DNA of 13,500 nt from Bordetella parapertussis (GCA_945870465.1 CAMBSS010000118.1:1-13500), one strand, 5' to 3'. Counted from the stretch's first letter, positions 5,702-12,540 are shown. Numbers and translations: made by a program. Notes: a model not told the origin generated them from the letters alone.

Positions 5702-7194
5702 TTTTCCACCGCCTGCGCCGCGTTGCGTCCCGCGAGGCGTCCCGAAATAAACGCCCAGCCGAGATGATGGCCGTGGCCTTCGAGCAACAGGCCGCCCTGC
5801 CCCGTCGAGCCCGCCGCATACAAGCCGGGAATCACGCTGCCGTCGGCGCGCGCGACTTCATGCCGGTCGGTGACTTTCAGTCCGCCGTCGGTAAATACGA
5901 CGTAGCTTTTCACCGGACCGAGCGCGTAGTACGGGCCCTGATCGATTGCCGGCCGCGTTTCGCGCACCGAGTTGTAATCGGCGAGCGAGCGCGTGAGGGC
6001 TTCCTGCGCTACGCCCATGCTCGCAGCCAGCCCCGCCACGGTTTCGGATTGATGAAAAATATCGGCGCGGTTACGGCGGTAATCCGCGAGATATGCGTAC
6101 GCGACGCCGGGCGCCGTTGAAACAAAGTACGGCCAGCCGGAAAATTTTTGCGCGAGCCTCTGGTCGAACACTATCCACGCGATGCGGTCGGGCTGCTTGG
6201 CAGTGTCGAGGTTGGGCTTGCCGAGTTCGTCGGTAAAGCGTTGGCCGTTCTTGTTGATCAGTATGGCGCCTTCTTTGTACAGGTCCGGCGAAGGTCCCAG
6301 CGCGGTAGTGAGAAAGCTCATCAGGAACGGCCGCAGCAGGAACTGCGGCACGTGGTCCATCGCCCACGCGATCATTTTCGCGATTGGCTTCATCGGCGGC
6401 AGGTTCTGGATGAAGTTGGACCGCGTCGGCGGGATGAAACGCATGATGGGCCCGCGCACGATGTCGCCGTTGATGACCGTGGCGCCGAGTTCCAATGCCA
6501 TGCGATGGCCATCACCGGTCGCGGTCGGATTCACCGCATCGACATCGACGACGTCTGGCGAAGCGTAGCGCGCCTTCATGTCGCGGCCGTTGCTGTAATC
6601 GCCGGCTGCGAGCACCACGCCGCCGCGCGCGCGGAACTCATGTGTCGTGCCATCAGGCAACTTTGCTTCGACGCCTACCACGCGGCCATTTTCAGTCAGC
6701 AGGCGCTGTGTCGGCGTGTTGAGCCGGATGTCCACGCCCAGCGCACGACAATGTTTGGTGAGGTGATAAGCGAACGATTTTGAATTCGGCACCACGTTGT
6801 GCATGCGGTTGTAGCGGTGCGGTGGTTCCGGCATCGGGCCGACGAACACCACGCCCAGCGATATCAGCCAGTCGAGCATTTCGGTCGTGTTATCGACGAG
6901 GATGCGGCGCAGCGCAAGATTGTCGCGCGGCGCCAGCGCACCAGCGTGCAGCGCGAGGTCTTCGAAATGCTCGTCGGCGGAATCAACAATGCCGGCTTTT
7001 TTCTGGTGCGGCGTGTTGGTCGCCGTGATCGAACCGACCGACCATGAAGTCGAGCCGCCGGTCTGCGGATTTTTTTCCAGCAATATCACCTTGCGGCCGA
7101 GCCGCGCGACTTCCGACGCCGCGGCAAGTCCGGTGCCGCCGCCGCCGACGACGATGACGTCGGTGTGAGTTACTTCAGCCAATGACTCCTCCAT
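5698..7194 (-). CDS. FAD-dependent dehydrogenase (fumarate reductase/ketosteroid dehydrogenase-like flavoprotein)
   Basis: A 498-residue flavoprotein of the FAD_binding_2 family. The dinucleotide-binding fold is at the N-terminus: TDVIVVGGGGTGLAAA (11-26) with G17, G19 and G22, and the ribose-binding Glu40 in ILLEKNPQTGGST. VVLAAGDYSN and ATGDGH mark the middle FAD contacts. The C-terminal GLYAAGSTGQGG, then GHGHHLGWAFISGRLAGR, closes the FAD site. Members remove or add hydrogen across a C-C bond next to a carbonyl or carboxylate (fumarate reductases, 3-ketosteroid dehydrogenases). No signal peptide or heme domain is visible, so it is probably cytosolic. The ATG at 7194 has no upstream Shine-Dalgarno sequence, but GGAGGAG lies just inside it and would suit a TTG at codon 5 (7180-7182), giving an N-terminus of (M)AEVTHTDVIVVG. 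It overlaps the next gene by 4 bases. Confidence 0.92.
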   Translation of the reverse strand: MEESLAEVTHTDVIVVGGGGTGLAAASEVARLGRKVILLEKNPQTGGSTSWSVGSITATNTPHQKKAGIVDSADEHFEDLALHAGALAPRDNLALRRILVDNTTEMLDWLISLGVVFVGPMPEPPHRYNRMHNVVPNSKSFAYHLTKHCRALGVDIRLNTPTQRLLTENGRVVGVEAKLPDGTTHEFRARGGVVLAAGDYSNGRDMKARYASPDVVDVDAVNPTATGDGHRMALELGATVINGDIVRGPIMRFIPPTRSNFIQNLPPMKPIAKMIAWAMDHVPQFLLRPFLMSFLTTALGPSPDLYKEGAILINKNGQRFTDELGKPNLDTAKQPDRIAWIVFDQRLAQKFSGWPYFVSTAPGVAYAYLADYRRNRADIFHQSETVAGLAASMGVAQEALTRSLADYNSVRETRPAIDQGPYYALGPVKSYVVFTDGGLKVTDRHEVARADGSVIPGLYAAGSTGQGGLLLEGHGHHLGWAFISGRLAGRNAAQAVEK

Positions 7195-7213
7195 CTAACC
7201 AAATTCTGTAAAT

Positions 7214-7235
7214 AAAAAGGCGGGCAACGCCCGCC
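7214..7235 (-). terminator. Terminator-like hairpin between the NMT1 and FAD dehydrogenase genes
   Basis: On the minus strand a 7-bp perfect GC stem (GGCGGGC / GCCCGCC, 7219-7225 with 7229-7235) with a 3-base loop is followed by five T residues and further AT-rich sequence. It lies 29 bases past the stop of the substrate-binding protein gene and only about 20 bases before the start of the FAD dehydrogenase gene. No promoter fits between them, so it probably acts as a partial terminator or attenuator inside the block rather than as its end. Confidence 0.8.
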
Positions 7236-7264
7236 CCCCTCTCGCCTTACCGCCGCGCAGCGGC

Positions 7265-8269
7265 TCAGTTCCCCGGCAAATGATGGATCTCGGGAAAATA
7301 AATGTCTTTCCACGACGCGGCCTTGGTCTTGATCGAGCCGACGTCGAACATGAAATCCGCGTATTTCTGGATGTTCCTGGGCGTCGCCGTGAACACCAGG
7401 TTGGGGTCCTCGATCTGCTTCTGGATTTCCGCCACCGTGCTCTTCTTGTCGCCGGATATCCGCAGGTAAATCTCCGCCGCCTGCTTCTTGTCCTTGTTGA
7501 TAAGGTCGATGGCTTCGATGAACGCCGCGAGCACCGCCTTGTAGACACGCGGATTGGCATCGTGAAACTTGCTGGTTGAATACAGATTGGAAAAAGTCGT
7601 GGGCCCGCCCATGACATCGTCCGAGCTCATGATGCGCTGGACACCGGGCTGCTCGAGTTCCTTGTACATGAACGGCGGCGACGTGAAATGCGCCGTGACG
7701 TCGCGCTTCGACAGGAATGCGGCCATGCCGTCGGGATGCGACATCGATACCGTCAACGGATCGAGTTTCGCGTAATTGTCCTTGCCCCACTCTTTCACCG
7801 CAGCCATTTGCATGATGATCGCCGGGATGGAAACCTTGACTGCAGTCACCGCGATTTTGTCCTTCTCGGTGAAATCGCGGATGCTTTTCACGTTCGGATT
7901 GTTTGTATTCAGCCACATCGGGGTCAGCACCATGCCCGCGACGCCTTTTATTTCATTGCCGGAGCCCTTGGTGCGCGCCCAGATTGTGATGACCGCGGGT
8001 GGCCCGTTGGTGCCGTAATCGATCTGCCCGGAAAGCAGCCCGTCGTTCATCGCCGCCGGATTGCTGAGCGTCATGAACACACCTTTGACCTCGGGCAGCC
8101 CCGCCGCCTTGGATTGCTTCTCGACCAGCTTCTGGTCTTCCATCACCATCAACGGCAGGAATCCCAAACCGAACTGCTTGGTGATGCGCACTTCGTTTAC
8201 TTCCGCCTGCGCAACGCCGCATAGCAATACGGCGCTGACAGCGGCAATCCATTTTTTGCGGAATGTCAT
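7265..8269 (-). CDS. ABC transporter substrate-binding protein, NMT1/SsuA-like
   Basis: A 334-residue periplasmic binding protein of the NMT1/THI5-like (nitrate/sulfonate/taurine/aromatic acid) group. Residues 1-22 form a signal peptide (MTFRKKWIAAVSAVLLCGVAQA). The mature part starts with VRITKQFGLGFLPLMVMED, the usual first strand and ligand loop. Then comes NPAAMNDGLLSGQIDYGTNGPPAVITIWARTKG, in which the binding cleft is recognised by the 'A-L-x-x-G-x-D-x-G' pattern. Known relatives bind sulfonates, nitrate, thiamine precursors or aromatic carboxylates. The permease and ATPase normally encoded beside it are absent, so it must borrow them. It lies 37 bases downstream of the maleate isomerase-like gene and precedes the FAD dehydrogenase gene, with a terminator-like hairpin between. 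The Shine-Dalgarno sequence is weak (GGGG). Confidence 0.9.
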   Translation of the reverse strand: MTFRKKWIAAVSAVLLCGVAQAEVNEVRITKQFGLGFLPLMVMEDQKLVEKQSKAAGLPEVKGVFMTLSNPAAMNDGLLSGQIDYGTNGPPAVITIWARTKGSGNEIKGVAGMVLTPMWLNTNNPNVKSIRDFTEKDKIAVTAVKVSIPAIIMQMAAVKEWGKDNYAKLDPLTVSMSHPDGMAAFLSKRDVTAHFTSPPFMYKELEQPGVQRIMSSDDVMGGPTTFSNLYSTSKFHDANPRVYKAVLAAFIEAIDLINKDKKQAAEIYLRISGDKKSTVAEIQKQIEDPNLVFTATPRNIQKYADFMFDVGSIKTKAASWKDIYFPEIHHLPGN

Positions 8270-8306
8270 GCTGACCCCGATTCGTTATGTACTTGTATGA
8301 GACGTA

Positions 8307-9071
8307 TTATGCCGAGCGCAGGTGCTTGACCGCGATCTTGTGCGAATCCGGCTCGGAAAGTTTTCTCAGCAGACTGCCGCAATTCATGATCTTCGGATCG
8401 ACGTTCATCGCGGCGTAGGCCTGCCACGCGGACGCCTGCACCGCCGAGTACACCGGCTTGCCGAGATCGCGCTCCAGCATGTCGAGCACTTCGAGCGCAC
8501 GCAATTGCGTGCACGCCACGAACACGGCTTCCGAGTCCGGCGTCGTCATTTCCTTGACCTTGGCGTAGATTTCTTCCGGCTGGACCTTGGCGTGATCGAA
8601 CATGTCGAGCATGTCGAAAGTGCCGAGCTTCAACACTTCAACACCGTGCGCCTTGAGGAAATGCTTGAGGCGCTCGTTGGTGACGTCCACGTACGGCGTC
8701 ACCACGTCGATTTTCTTGTAGCCGCCCGCCAGCATGCTGGCCGCCATCGCGCCCGCGGTGGTGACGGTCGGCGCTTTCGTGATCTCGGTCAACTGGTCGC
8801 AGATCTTTTTATTCCACGCCGGGCCTTCGAAAAAACTGCCGCTGGTGCAGCCGTAGACGACGACGTCGGGCTCGACCATTGCCACTTCCGCCGCAGCGTG
8901 CTTGCTCGCGCTTTCCATTCCGCGCAGTTCTTCGGGCGTACCGTGGCGGCCGCCCGCAATGCGCGCGCTGTGCACCGAGACACCCTCGGGCGCCATGCGC
9001 CAGAACTCCGTTTCCATCGTCGTGTTGATCGACGGCACCAGCAAACCAATCCTTCCACGCCATCCGTACAT
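8307..9071 (-). CDS. Maleate isomerase/arylmalonate decarboxylase-family protein, two-cysteine type
   Basis: A 254-residue enzyme of the Asp/Glu racemase superfamily, maleate cis-trans isomerase branch. The N-terminal loop GRIGLLVPSINTTMETEF (6-23) with Asn16 is the carboxylate-binding signature. The two active-site cysteines of two-base racemases/isomerases are present: Cys75 in VYGCTSGSF and Cys187 in FVACTQLR. Maleate isomerase uses such a pair to convert maleate to fumarate in nicotinate and related degradation; a hydantoin or aspartate racemase-like reaction is the alternative. It is cytosolic, with no signal peptide. AAGGAG lies 8 bases upstream of the ATG. It is the second gene of the block, 168 bases after its one-cysteine paralogue, with a repeat element between them. 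Confidence 0.88.
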   Translation of the reverse strand: MYGWRGRIGLLVPSINTTMETEFWRMAPEGVSVHSARIAGGRHGTPEELRGMESASKHAAAEVAMVEPDVVVYGCTSGSFFEGPAWNKKICDQLTEITKAPTVTTAGAMAASMLAGGYKKIDVVTPYVDVTNERLKHFLKAHGVEVLKLGTFDMLDMFDHAKVQPEEIYAKVKEMTTPDSEAVFVACTQLRALEVLDMLERDLGKPVYSAVQASAWQAYAAMNVDPKIMNCGSLLRKLSEPDSHKIAVKHLRSA

Positions 9072-9119
9072 AGTCTTTCTCCTTAATTATCTCAAGATTA
9101 GTTCAGAAACAATTCGGAA

Positions 9120-9221
9120 CCGCAGATAAACGCAGATAAACGCAGATGAGATCAAAAGCGAAACTCGATCTGGTTGTTTGTTTATGGATTTGCATCTGCG
9201 TTTATCTGCGTTCATCTGCGG
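9120..9221. repeat. 10-base-periodic inverted repeat element (copy A)
   Basis: Two 29-base arms (9120-9148 and 9193-9221) are inverted and match at 28 of 29 positions around a 44-base loop. Each arm is itself built from a 10-base unit, CGCAGATAAA, repeated nearly three times. Transcribed on the minus strand it would form a long hairpin between the two isomerase-family genes. There is no T tract after it, so read-through with an RNA stability or processing role is as likely as termination. The remaining bases of this 168-base spacer hold the Shine-Dalgarno sequence of the 9071 gene. Confidence 0.88.
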
Positions 9222-9239
9222 CTAATAAGATTTAATGCT

Positions 9240-9971
9240 TTAAGCCAATTGGGTCTGTTTGCTCGGCGCCGTCAGGTCGCGCAGCAGGCGGCCGAAGCCC
9301 GGCACGCCCTCGGTGCGGCCCAGAGCGCGCAACGCGGCCCAGATACTGACCTGTGTAGTAGACAGCACCGGCTTGCCGAGTTCCTTTTCGAGCCGCTCGA
9401 TGACGTCCATGGTTTTCCAGTTGGTGCAGGCAAGCACGATCGCTTCGGCGTCGGGCCGGTCGATTTTTTTTGCGAGGTCATAGGCGCTCGACGCGTCGAG
9501 CCGGCCGACCACCAGGTTGTCCACCAGCCCCAGGCCGTGCGCACCCAGCACGTTGAAGCCGTTTGCTTCGAGAAATTCTTTGGCGATGGCGTTCACTTTG
9601 TCGTCGTAGGCCGCGCCCAGCACCACCCGCGATATGCCCAGGTGTTTAAGCGCTTCGATCAGCGCCGTCGAAGTCGTGGTTGCGCGCTTGCCCGATGCGG
9701 CCTCGATTTTCTTCGCCATTTCGCGGTCGTAACCGAGGCCTTTCAGAAAACTCGGCGCCGCGGCGCCCAACACGATGATGTCGACGTCGGCCGTTGCCAG
9801 CGCGCGGCTCTGCGTTTCGATATGATCGGCCGTGCCGGCGATGGAATCGGCGGCGATCTGCACGAGCGGCAGCCGCGCCACATGCAGAGTCACGTCTTTA
9901 GGCAACGCGCGATAGAATTCGGGCTCGACGGTGGTGTTGGAAGACGGAACCAGCAAACCGATACGGCCCAA
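9240..9971 (-). CDS. Arylmalonate decarboxylase/maleate isomerase-family protein, one-cysteine type
   Basis: A 243-residue member of the same Asp/Glu racemase-superfamily branch as the protein encoded at 8307-9071, starting GRIGLLVPSSNTTVEPEF. The first active-site Cys is missing: VLGAAAPSF has Ala70 where the paralogue has Cys75. The second is kept, Cys182 in VLACTNWK. One-cysteine members such as arylmalonate decarboxylase protonate an enediolate after CO2 loss instead of racemising, so a decarboxylase-type or single-base reaction is more likely; this is inference. The chosen start is TTG (9969-9971), because GGAG lies exactly 7 bases before it and the family motif begins one codon later. 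An upstream in-frame start near 10028 would add 19 unconserved residues. It is the first gene after the strong promoter at 10057-10085. Confidence 0.87.
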   Translation of the reverse strand: MGRIGLLVPSSNTTVEPEFYRALPKDVTLHVARLPLVQIAADSIAGTADHIETQSRALATADVDIIVLGAAAPSFLKGLGYDREMAKKIEAASGKRATTTSTALIEALKHLGISRVVLGAAYDDKVNAIAKEFLEANGFNVLGAHGLGLVDNLVVGRLDASSAYDLAKKIDRPDAEAIVLACTNWKTMDVIERLEKELGKPVLSTTQVSIWAALRALGRTEGVPGFGRLLRDLTAPSKQTQLA

Positions 9972-10056
9972 ATGAATTCTCCGGAAATCAAAGCGCGGGT
10001 GATTGCTGCGGGGGGCCCGTGTCCGCACGGAACGCGGGGTTGATCTAACGAAGCTA

Positions 10057-10085
10057 TTTATAATCTAGCGGGCAAAGCGTGTCAA
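10057..10085 (-). promoter_or_regulatory. Near-consensus sigma70 promoter of the seven-gene block
   Basis: On the minus strand a perfect -35 TTGACA (10080-10085) is followed after exactly 17 bases by TATAAA (10057-10062, 5 of 6 matches to TATAAT). Transcription would start near 10050, leaving a leader of about 80 bases before the TTG start at 9971. It is the best promoter match I noticed in the window. It lies in the 155-base spacer after the amidohydrolase gene, so the downstream genes need not depend on that gene's transcript. Confidence 0.8.
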
Positions 10086-10126
10086 ACAAACCGCGTTCAC
10101 CCGCGAACCGCCGGCAAACCGCGCCG

Positions 10127-10960
10127 CTATGCACCGAAATAAAGCCGCGCCGGGTTGTCGACCAGAATACGGCGCCGTGTTTGTGCGTCGGGCGCCCACT
10201 CCCACAATAATTTCATCAGCGGAAGATCGTCCGGCGCCTCGCCTTTAACCGACGGATGCGGCCAGTTCGTCGCGAACAACAGGCGCTCCGGCCAGCGCTG
10301 CACGAGTTCGCGCGCGATCGCGCCGTTGTCTTCGTAATGCGGCGGGCCGCTTTTCGAGCCGTGGTACGGCGCCGACAATTTCACCCAGCAGCGGCCGGCA
10401 TCGAGCAGACGATAGAGCGCGCGCACGCCGGGACTGTTGTTGTCAAAAGGTGCTGTGAAGCGGCCGATATGGTCGATGACGACGTCGCACGCGAGCTTTT
10501 CGAGCATAGGAGCGCGGTCGGCAATCTGCTCGCCGGGCAATTGCAGGTTGATGTTCCAGCCGAACTGCGCAATGCGCTGCGCCATCACCGGCATGGTTTC
10601 CCACTCCATCGGGCGGCCCGGCAGCATCACGTAGCGCAGACCGCGCATGCCCGCGGCGGTCAGCCGTTCGAGTTCCGCATCCGGCGCCTCGGGACCGACG
10701 ATGGCGACGCCGCGCGCACTATCGCCCATTTGTTTCATTGCATCGAGCGTGCACGCATTGTCGGTGCGATATGCGGTCGACTGCACCACGACCACGCGAC
10801 CGAGCCCCAGGCGCTTACGTAAGGCGAGGTAATCGGCCACGGTCGCCTTGCGCGCCGGCGCGTGCGCCTCCGGCGCCATTGGAAAGCGCGGGTCGTAAAT
10901 ATGCATGTGGCAGTCACAGGCGTCCGCCAGCTTTGCCGTCTCGGCATGGATATCTTGCAT
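10127..10960 (-). CDS. Amidohydrolase-family protein, LigI (2-pyrone-4,6-dicarboxylate lactonase)-like
   Basis: A 277-residue TIM-barrel protein of the amidohydrolase_2 family. It shows CDCHMHIYDPRFP (15-27) with the HxH pair at His18 and His20. It also has VVVVQSTAYRTDN (56-68), which resembles the LigI-type QPS-x-x-x-TDN strand, and VIDHIGRF (161-168). Members hydrolyse lactones or related ring acids, often in aromatic degradation, and many of this subgroup work without metal. The strand-8 motif, normally TDWPHP with a catalytic Asp, here reads TNWPHP (Asn232). The ATG at 10960 is preceded by GGAGG only 3 bases away; an upstream in-frame start at 11041 would run into the divergent gene and is rejected. 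Transcription probably starts in the AT-rich spacer shared with the plus-strand Bug gene. Confidence 0.87.
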   Translation of the reverse strand: MQDIHAETAKLADACDCHMHIYDPRFPMAPEAHAPARKATVADYLALRKRLGLGRVVVVQSTAYRTDNACTLDAMKQMGDSARGVAIVGPEAPDAELERLTAAGMRGLRYVMLPGRPMEWETMPVMAQRIAQFGWNINLQLPGEQIADRAPMLEKLACDVVIDHIGRFTAPFDNNSPGVRALYRLLDAGRCWVKLSAPYHGSKSGPPHYEDNGAIARELVQRWPERLLFATNWPHPSVKGEAPDDLPLMKLLWEWAPDAQTRRRILVDNPARLYFGA

Positions 10961-11009
10961 GTTCCTCCGGAAAAGTATCGCGCGAAATATTATTACCGGC
11001 GCGCGTCCG

Positions 11010-11015
11010 TATAAT
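11010..11015 (+). promoter_or_regulatory. Consensus -10 box seven bases before the Bug receptor start
   Basis: TATAAT, a perfect -10 hexamer, lies at 11010-11015. A start site 6-7 bases downstream falls at about 11022, directly at the ATG (11023). The -35 position at a 17-base spacing (ATATTA, 10987-10992) is poor. No Shine-Dalgarno sequence precedes the ATG. The arrangement fits a leaderless mRNA. Confidence 0.55.
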
Positions 11016-11022
11016 ATCCGAA

Positions 11023-12000
11023 ATGAACGCCGCCAAAACAATCCCCATGTTCGCCCGCCTCCTCATCATGCCGCTCGCGGTGCTTGCAACAACCTCTGCG
11101 TACGCGCAAAGCTATCCGGACAAGGCTATGCGCATGATCGTGCCGTTTTCGGCCGGCGCCGGAACCGACCTCCTGAGCCGCGTTATCGCGCGCAAGCTGC
11201 AGGAAGCATGGGGCCAGAACATGATCGTGGAAAACCGGCCCGGCGGCGGCACCATCATCGGCGTAGAGATCGCGGCCAAGGCGCCGCCCGACGGCTATAC
11301 GCTCGTCATGGTGACGCCGTCTTTCATCATCAACGCGACGGGAATCAAGAAACTGCCTTACGACAGCATCCGGGACTTTGCTCCGGTCACGCTGTTCGCG
11401 ACGTCGCCGCTGCTGCTCGTCGCACACCCGTCGCTGCCCGTGAAGTCCGTGAAAGAGCTGATTGCTCTTGCCAAGGCGCGGCCAGCGCAAATTACCTACG
11501 CTTCCGCCGGCAACGGCAGCCCGACGCACCTCGGCATGGAAGTGTTCAGAAGCCTGGGGGCCGTGATGATCCACGTGCCGTACAAAGGCGCCGCGCCCGG
11601 CGTGATCGACCTGCTCGGTGGCCACGTGCAGGTGATGATGACCACACTCGCTTTCGTCAAACCGCATGTCGAAACCGGCAAGCTGAACGCGCTGGGCGTC
11701 AGCACGGCCAAGCGCCTTGCATCCCTGCCCAAGGTGCCGGCAATCGCGGAAACGGTTCCCGGTTATGAGGTGATCAACTGGTGGGGCGTGCTGGCGCCAG
11801 CGAACACGCCGGGCGCGATCATCACGAAGCTGAACGGCGGCATGGTGAATCTGCTGCGCGATGCCGACGTGCAGGAGACCCTCGCGCGCGAAGGCATAGA
11901 CCGCGCGGGGTCCACGGCCGCAGAGTTCAGTGCCTACATCCGCTCAGAAATCGCGAAGTGGACGAAAGTCGCGAAGGAAACCGGCGTCCAGCTGGATTAG
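11023..12000 (+). CDS. Bug/TctC-family periplasmic substrate-binding protein
   Basis: A 325-residue Bug receptor. Residues 1-28 give a signal peptide (hydrophobic core MFARLLIMPLAVLATT, cleavage after AYA). The mature part runs YPDKAMRMIVPFSAGAGTDLLSR, VENRPGGGTIIG, PPDGYTLVM, HPSLPVKSVKEL and HVPYKGAAPG, in family order. The ligand loop reads SAGAGTD rather than the usual PPGGxxD, which may shift ligand preference. Start choice: the ATG at 11023 follows a perfect TATAAT by seven bases and has no ribosome-binding site. An internal ATG at 11047 (codon 9) would still leave a complete signal peptide and cannot be excluded. It is divergent from the LigI-like amidohydrolase, a common pairing of a Bug receptor with a catabolic enzyme. 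No TctA/TctB genes are in view. Confidence 0.92.
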   Translation: MNAAKTIPMFARLLIMPLAVLATTSAYAQSYPDKAMRMIVPFSAGAGTDLLSRVIARKLQEAWGQNMIVENRPGGGTIIGVEIAAKAPPDGYTLVMVTPSFIINATGIKKLPYDSIRDFAPVTLFATSPLLLVAHPSLPVKSVKELIALAKARPAQITYASAGNGSPTHLGMEVFRSLGAVMIHVPYKGAAPGVIDLLGGHVQVMMTTLAFVKPHVETGKLNALGVSTAKRLASLPKVPAIAETVPGYEVINWWGVLAPANTPGAIITKLNGGMVNLLRDADVQETLAREGIDRAGSTAAEFSAYIRSEIAKWTKVAKETGVQLD

Positions 12001-12040
12001 TATTCTCGCAAAAGCCGTTCGCCCTGAGGTATCGACGGGT

Positions 12041-12135
12041 GAACGCGGATGACCGCCGATAAGCTCAAGGGATTTGACCTTGATTCGGGGACAAGTCTGG
12101 AATTATATCGGCGTTAATCGGCGTCTATCGGCGGT
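12041..12135. repeat. 10-base-periodic inverted repeat element (copy B, diverged)
   Basis: The 184-base spacer between the plus-strand Bug gene and the minus-strand coiled-coil gene holds a left arm of about two units (12041-12063, CGCGGATGAC then CGCCGATAAG). Its right arm has three units in inverse orientation (12105-12135, built on ATCGGCG), across a loop of about 41 bases. The 10-base period, the CGCnGAT core and the loop size match the element at 9120-9221, although the bases differ at many positions. It lies between convergent genes and may end transcription from both. Nothing else is recognisable in this spacer. Confidence 0.6.
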
Positions 12136-12184
12136 TGCTTGTCTGTGTTGTATTTTTGAGATGAGTTCCAGTCAAAGCCGTGAC

Positions 12185-12523
12185 TTACTTTTTACTCGCC
12201 GCCGGATGTGCGATTTTGTCCACCGCTTCGACTGCCGCGTCGTAGGTCTTGCGCACAGTGGCTTCTTTGGCTTTCGCCACATCCAGCTTCTTATGCGCCG
12301 CTTCGGATTGGCGCTTCAGCTCGTCGGCGCGTTTTTGCGCGGTCTTGTAGTCGTTGTCGCTCTGCTGGAACTCCTGCTCGACGCGCTTGGTTTCGTATTC
12401 CGCTTTCTGCAGCTCGCTGAACGCAGCGCCCGCTTTGCGCTGGCCTGCCTGCAATGCGTCGGACTGGGCCAGCGCGGGAGCGGCCACCAGGAAAAACACT
12501 GTGAGCAAAAGGACCTGGCGCAT
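12185..12523 (-). CDS. Small secreted coiled-coil protein
   Basis: A 112-residue protein with a signal peptide (MRQVLLLTVFFLVAAPALA, cleavage before QSDAL). It is followed by one long charged helix (about residues 22-105) rich in Glu, Lys, Ala and Gln with heptad-like spacing, and a short APHA-like Pro/Ala/Lys tail (AHPAASKK). No catalytic motif or cysteine is present. It probably forms a periplasmic or envelope-associated coiled coil. The ATG at 12523 is fixed by GAGGAG at a spacing of 7 bases. A TTG 15 bases upstream is rejected because it overlaps that site. It lies 17 bases after the stop of the Bug receptor gene, so the two are almost certainly co-transcribed. I do not recognise the family. 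Confidence 0.78.
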   Translation of the reverse strand: MRQVLLLTVFFLVAAPALAQSDALQAGQRKAGAAFSELQKAEYETKRVEQEFQQSDNDYKTAQKRADELKRQSEAAHKKLDVAKAKEATVRKTYDAAVEAVDKIAHPAASKK

Positions 12524-12540
12524 GGAAATTCTCCTCAAAA

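Noticed and set aside
9972..10028. Upstream in-frame start for the one-cysteine isomerase-family gene
   Set aside because: The extra 19 residues are Arg-rich and outside the conserved fold, and the TTG at 9971 has GGAG at ideal spacing.
10017..10030. Small hairpin in the leader before the 9971 gene
   Set aside because: Only a 5-bp stem, common by chance in GC-rich DNA; no riboswitch features.
10043..10067. ATCTA direct repeats 20 bases apart around the strong -10 box, a possible operator
   Set aside because: Five bases are too short to separate from chance.
10738..11022. N-terminal extension of the Bug receptor at 11023
   Set aside because: It would put about 95 Arg-rich residues before the signal peptide and overlap the amidohydrolase antisense.
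10961..11041. N-terminal extension of the amidohydrolase
   Set aside because: It would overlap the divergent Bug gene, is Arg/Phe-rich without similarity to the family, and the ATG at 10960 has GGAGG beside it.
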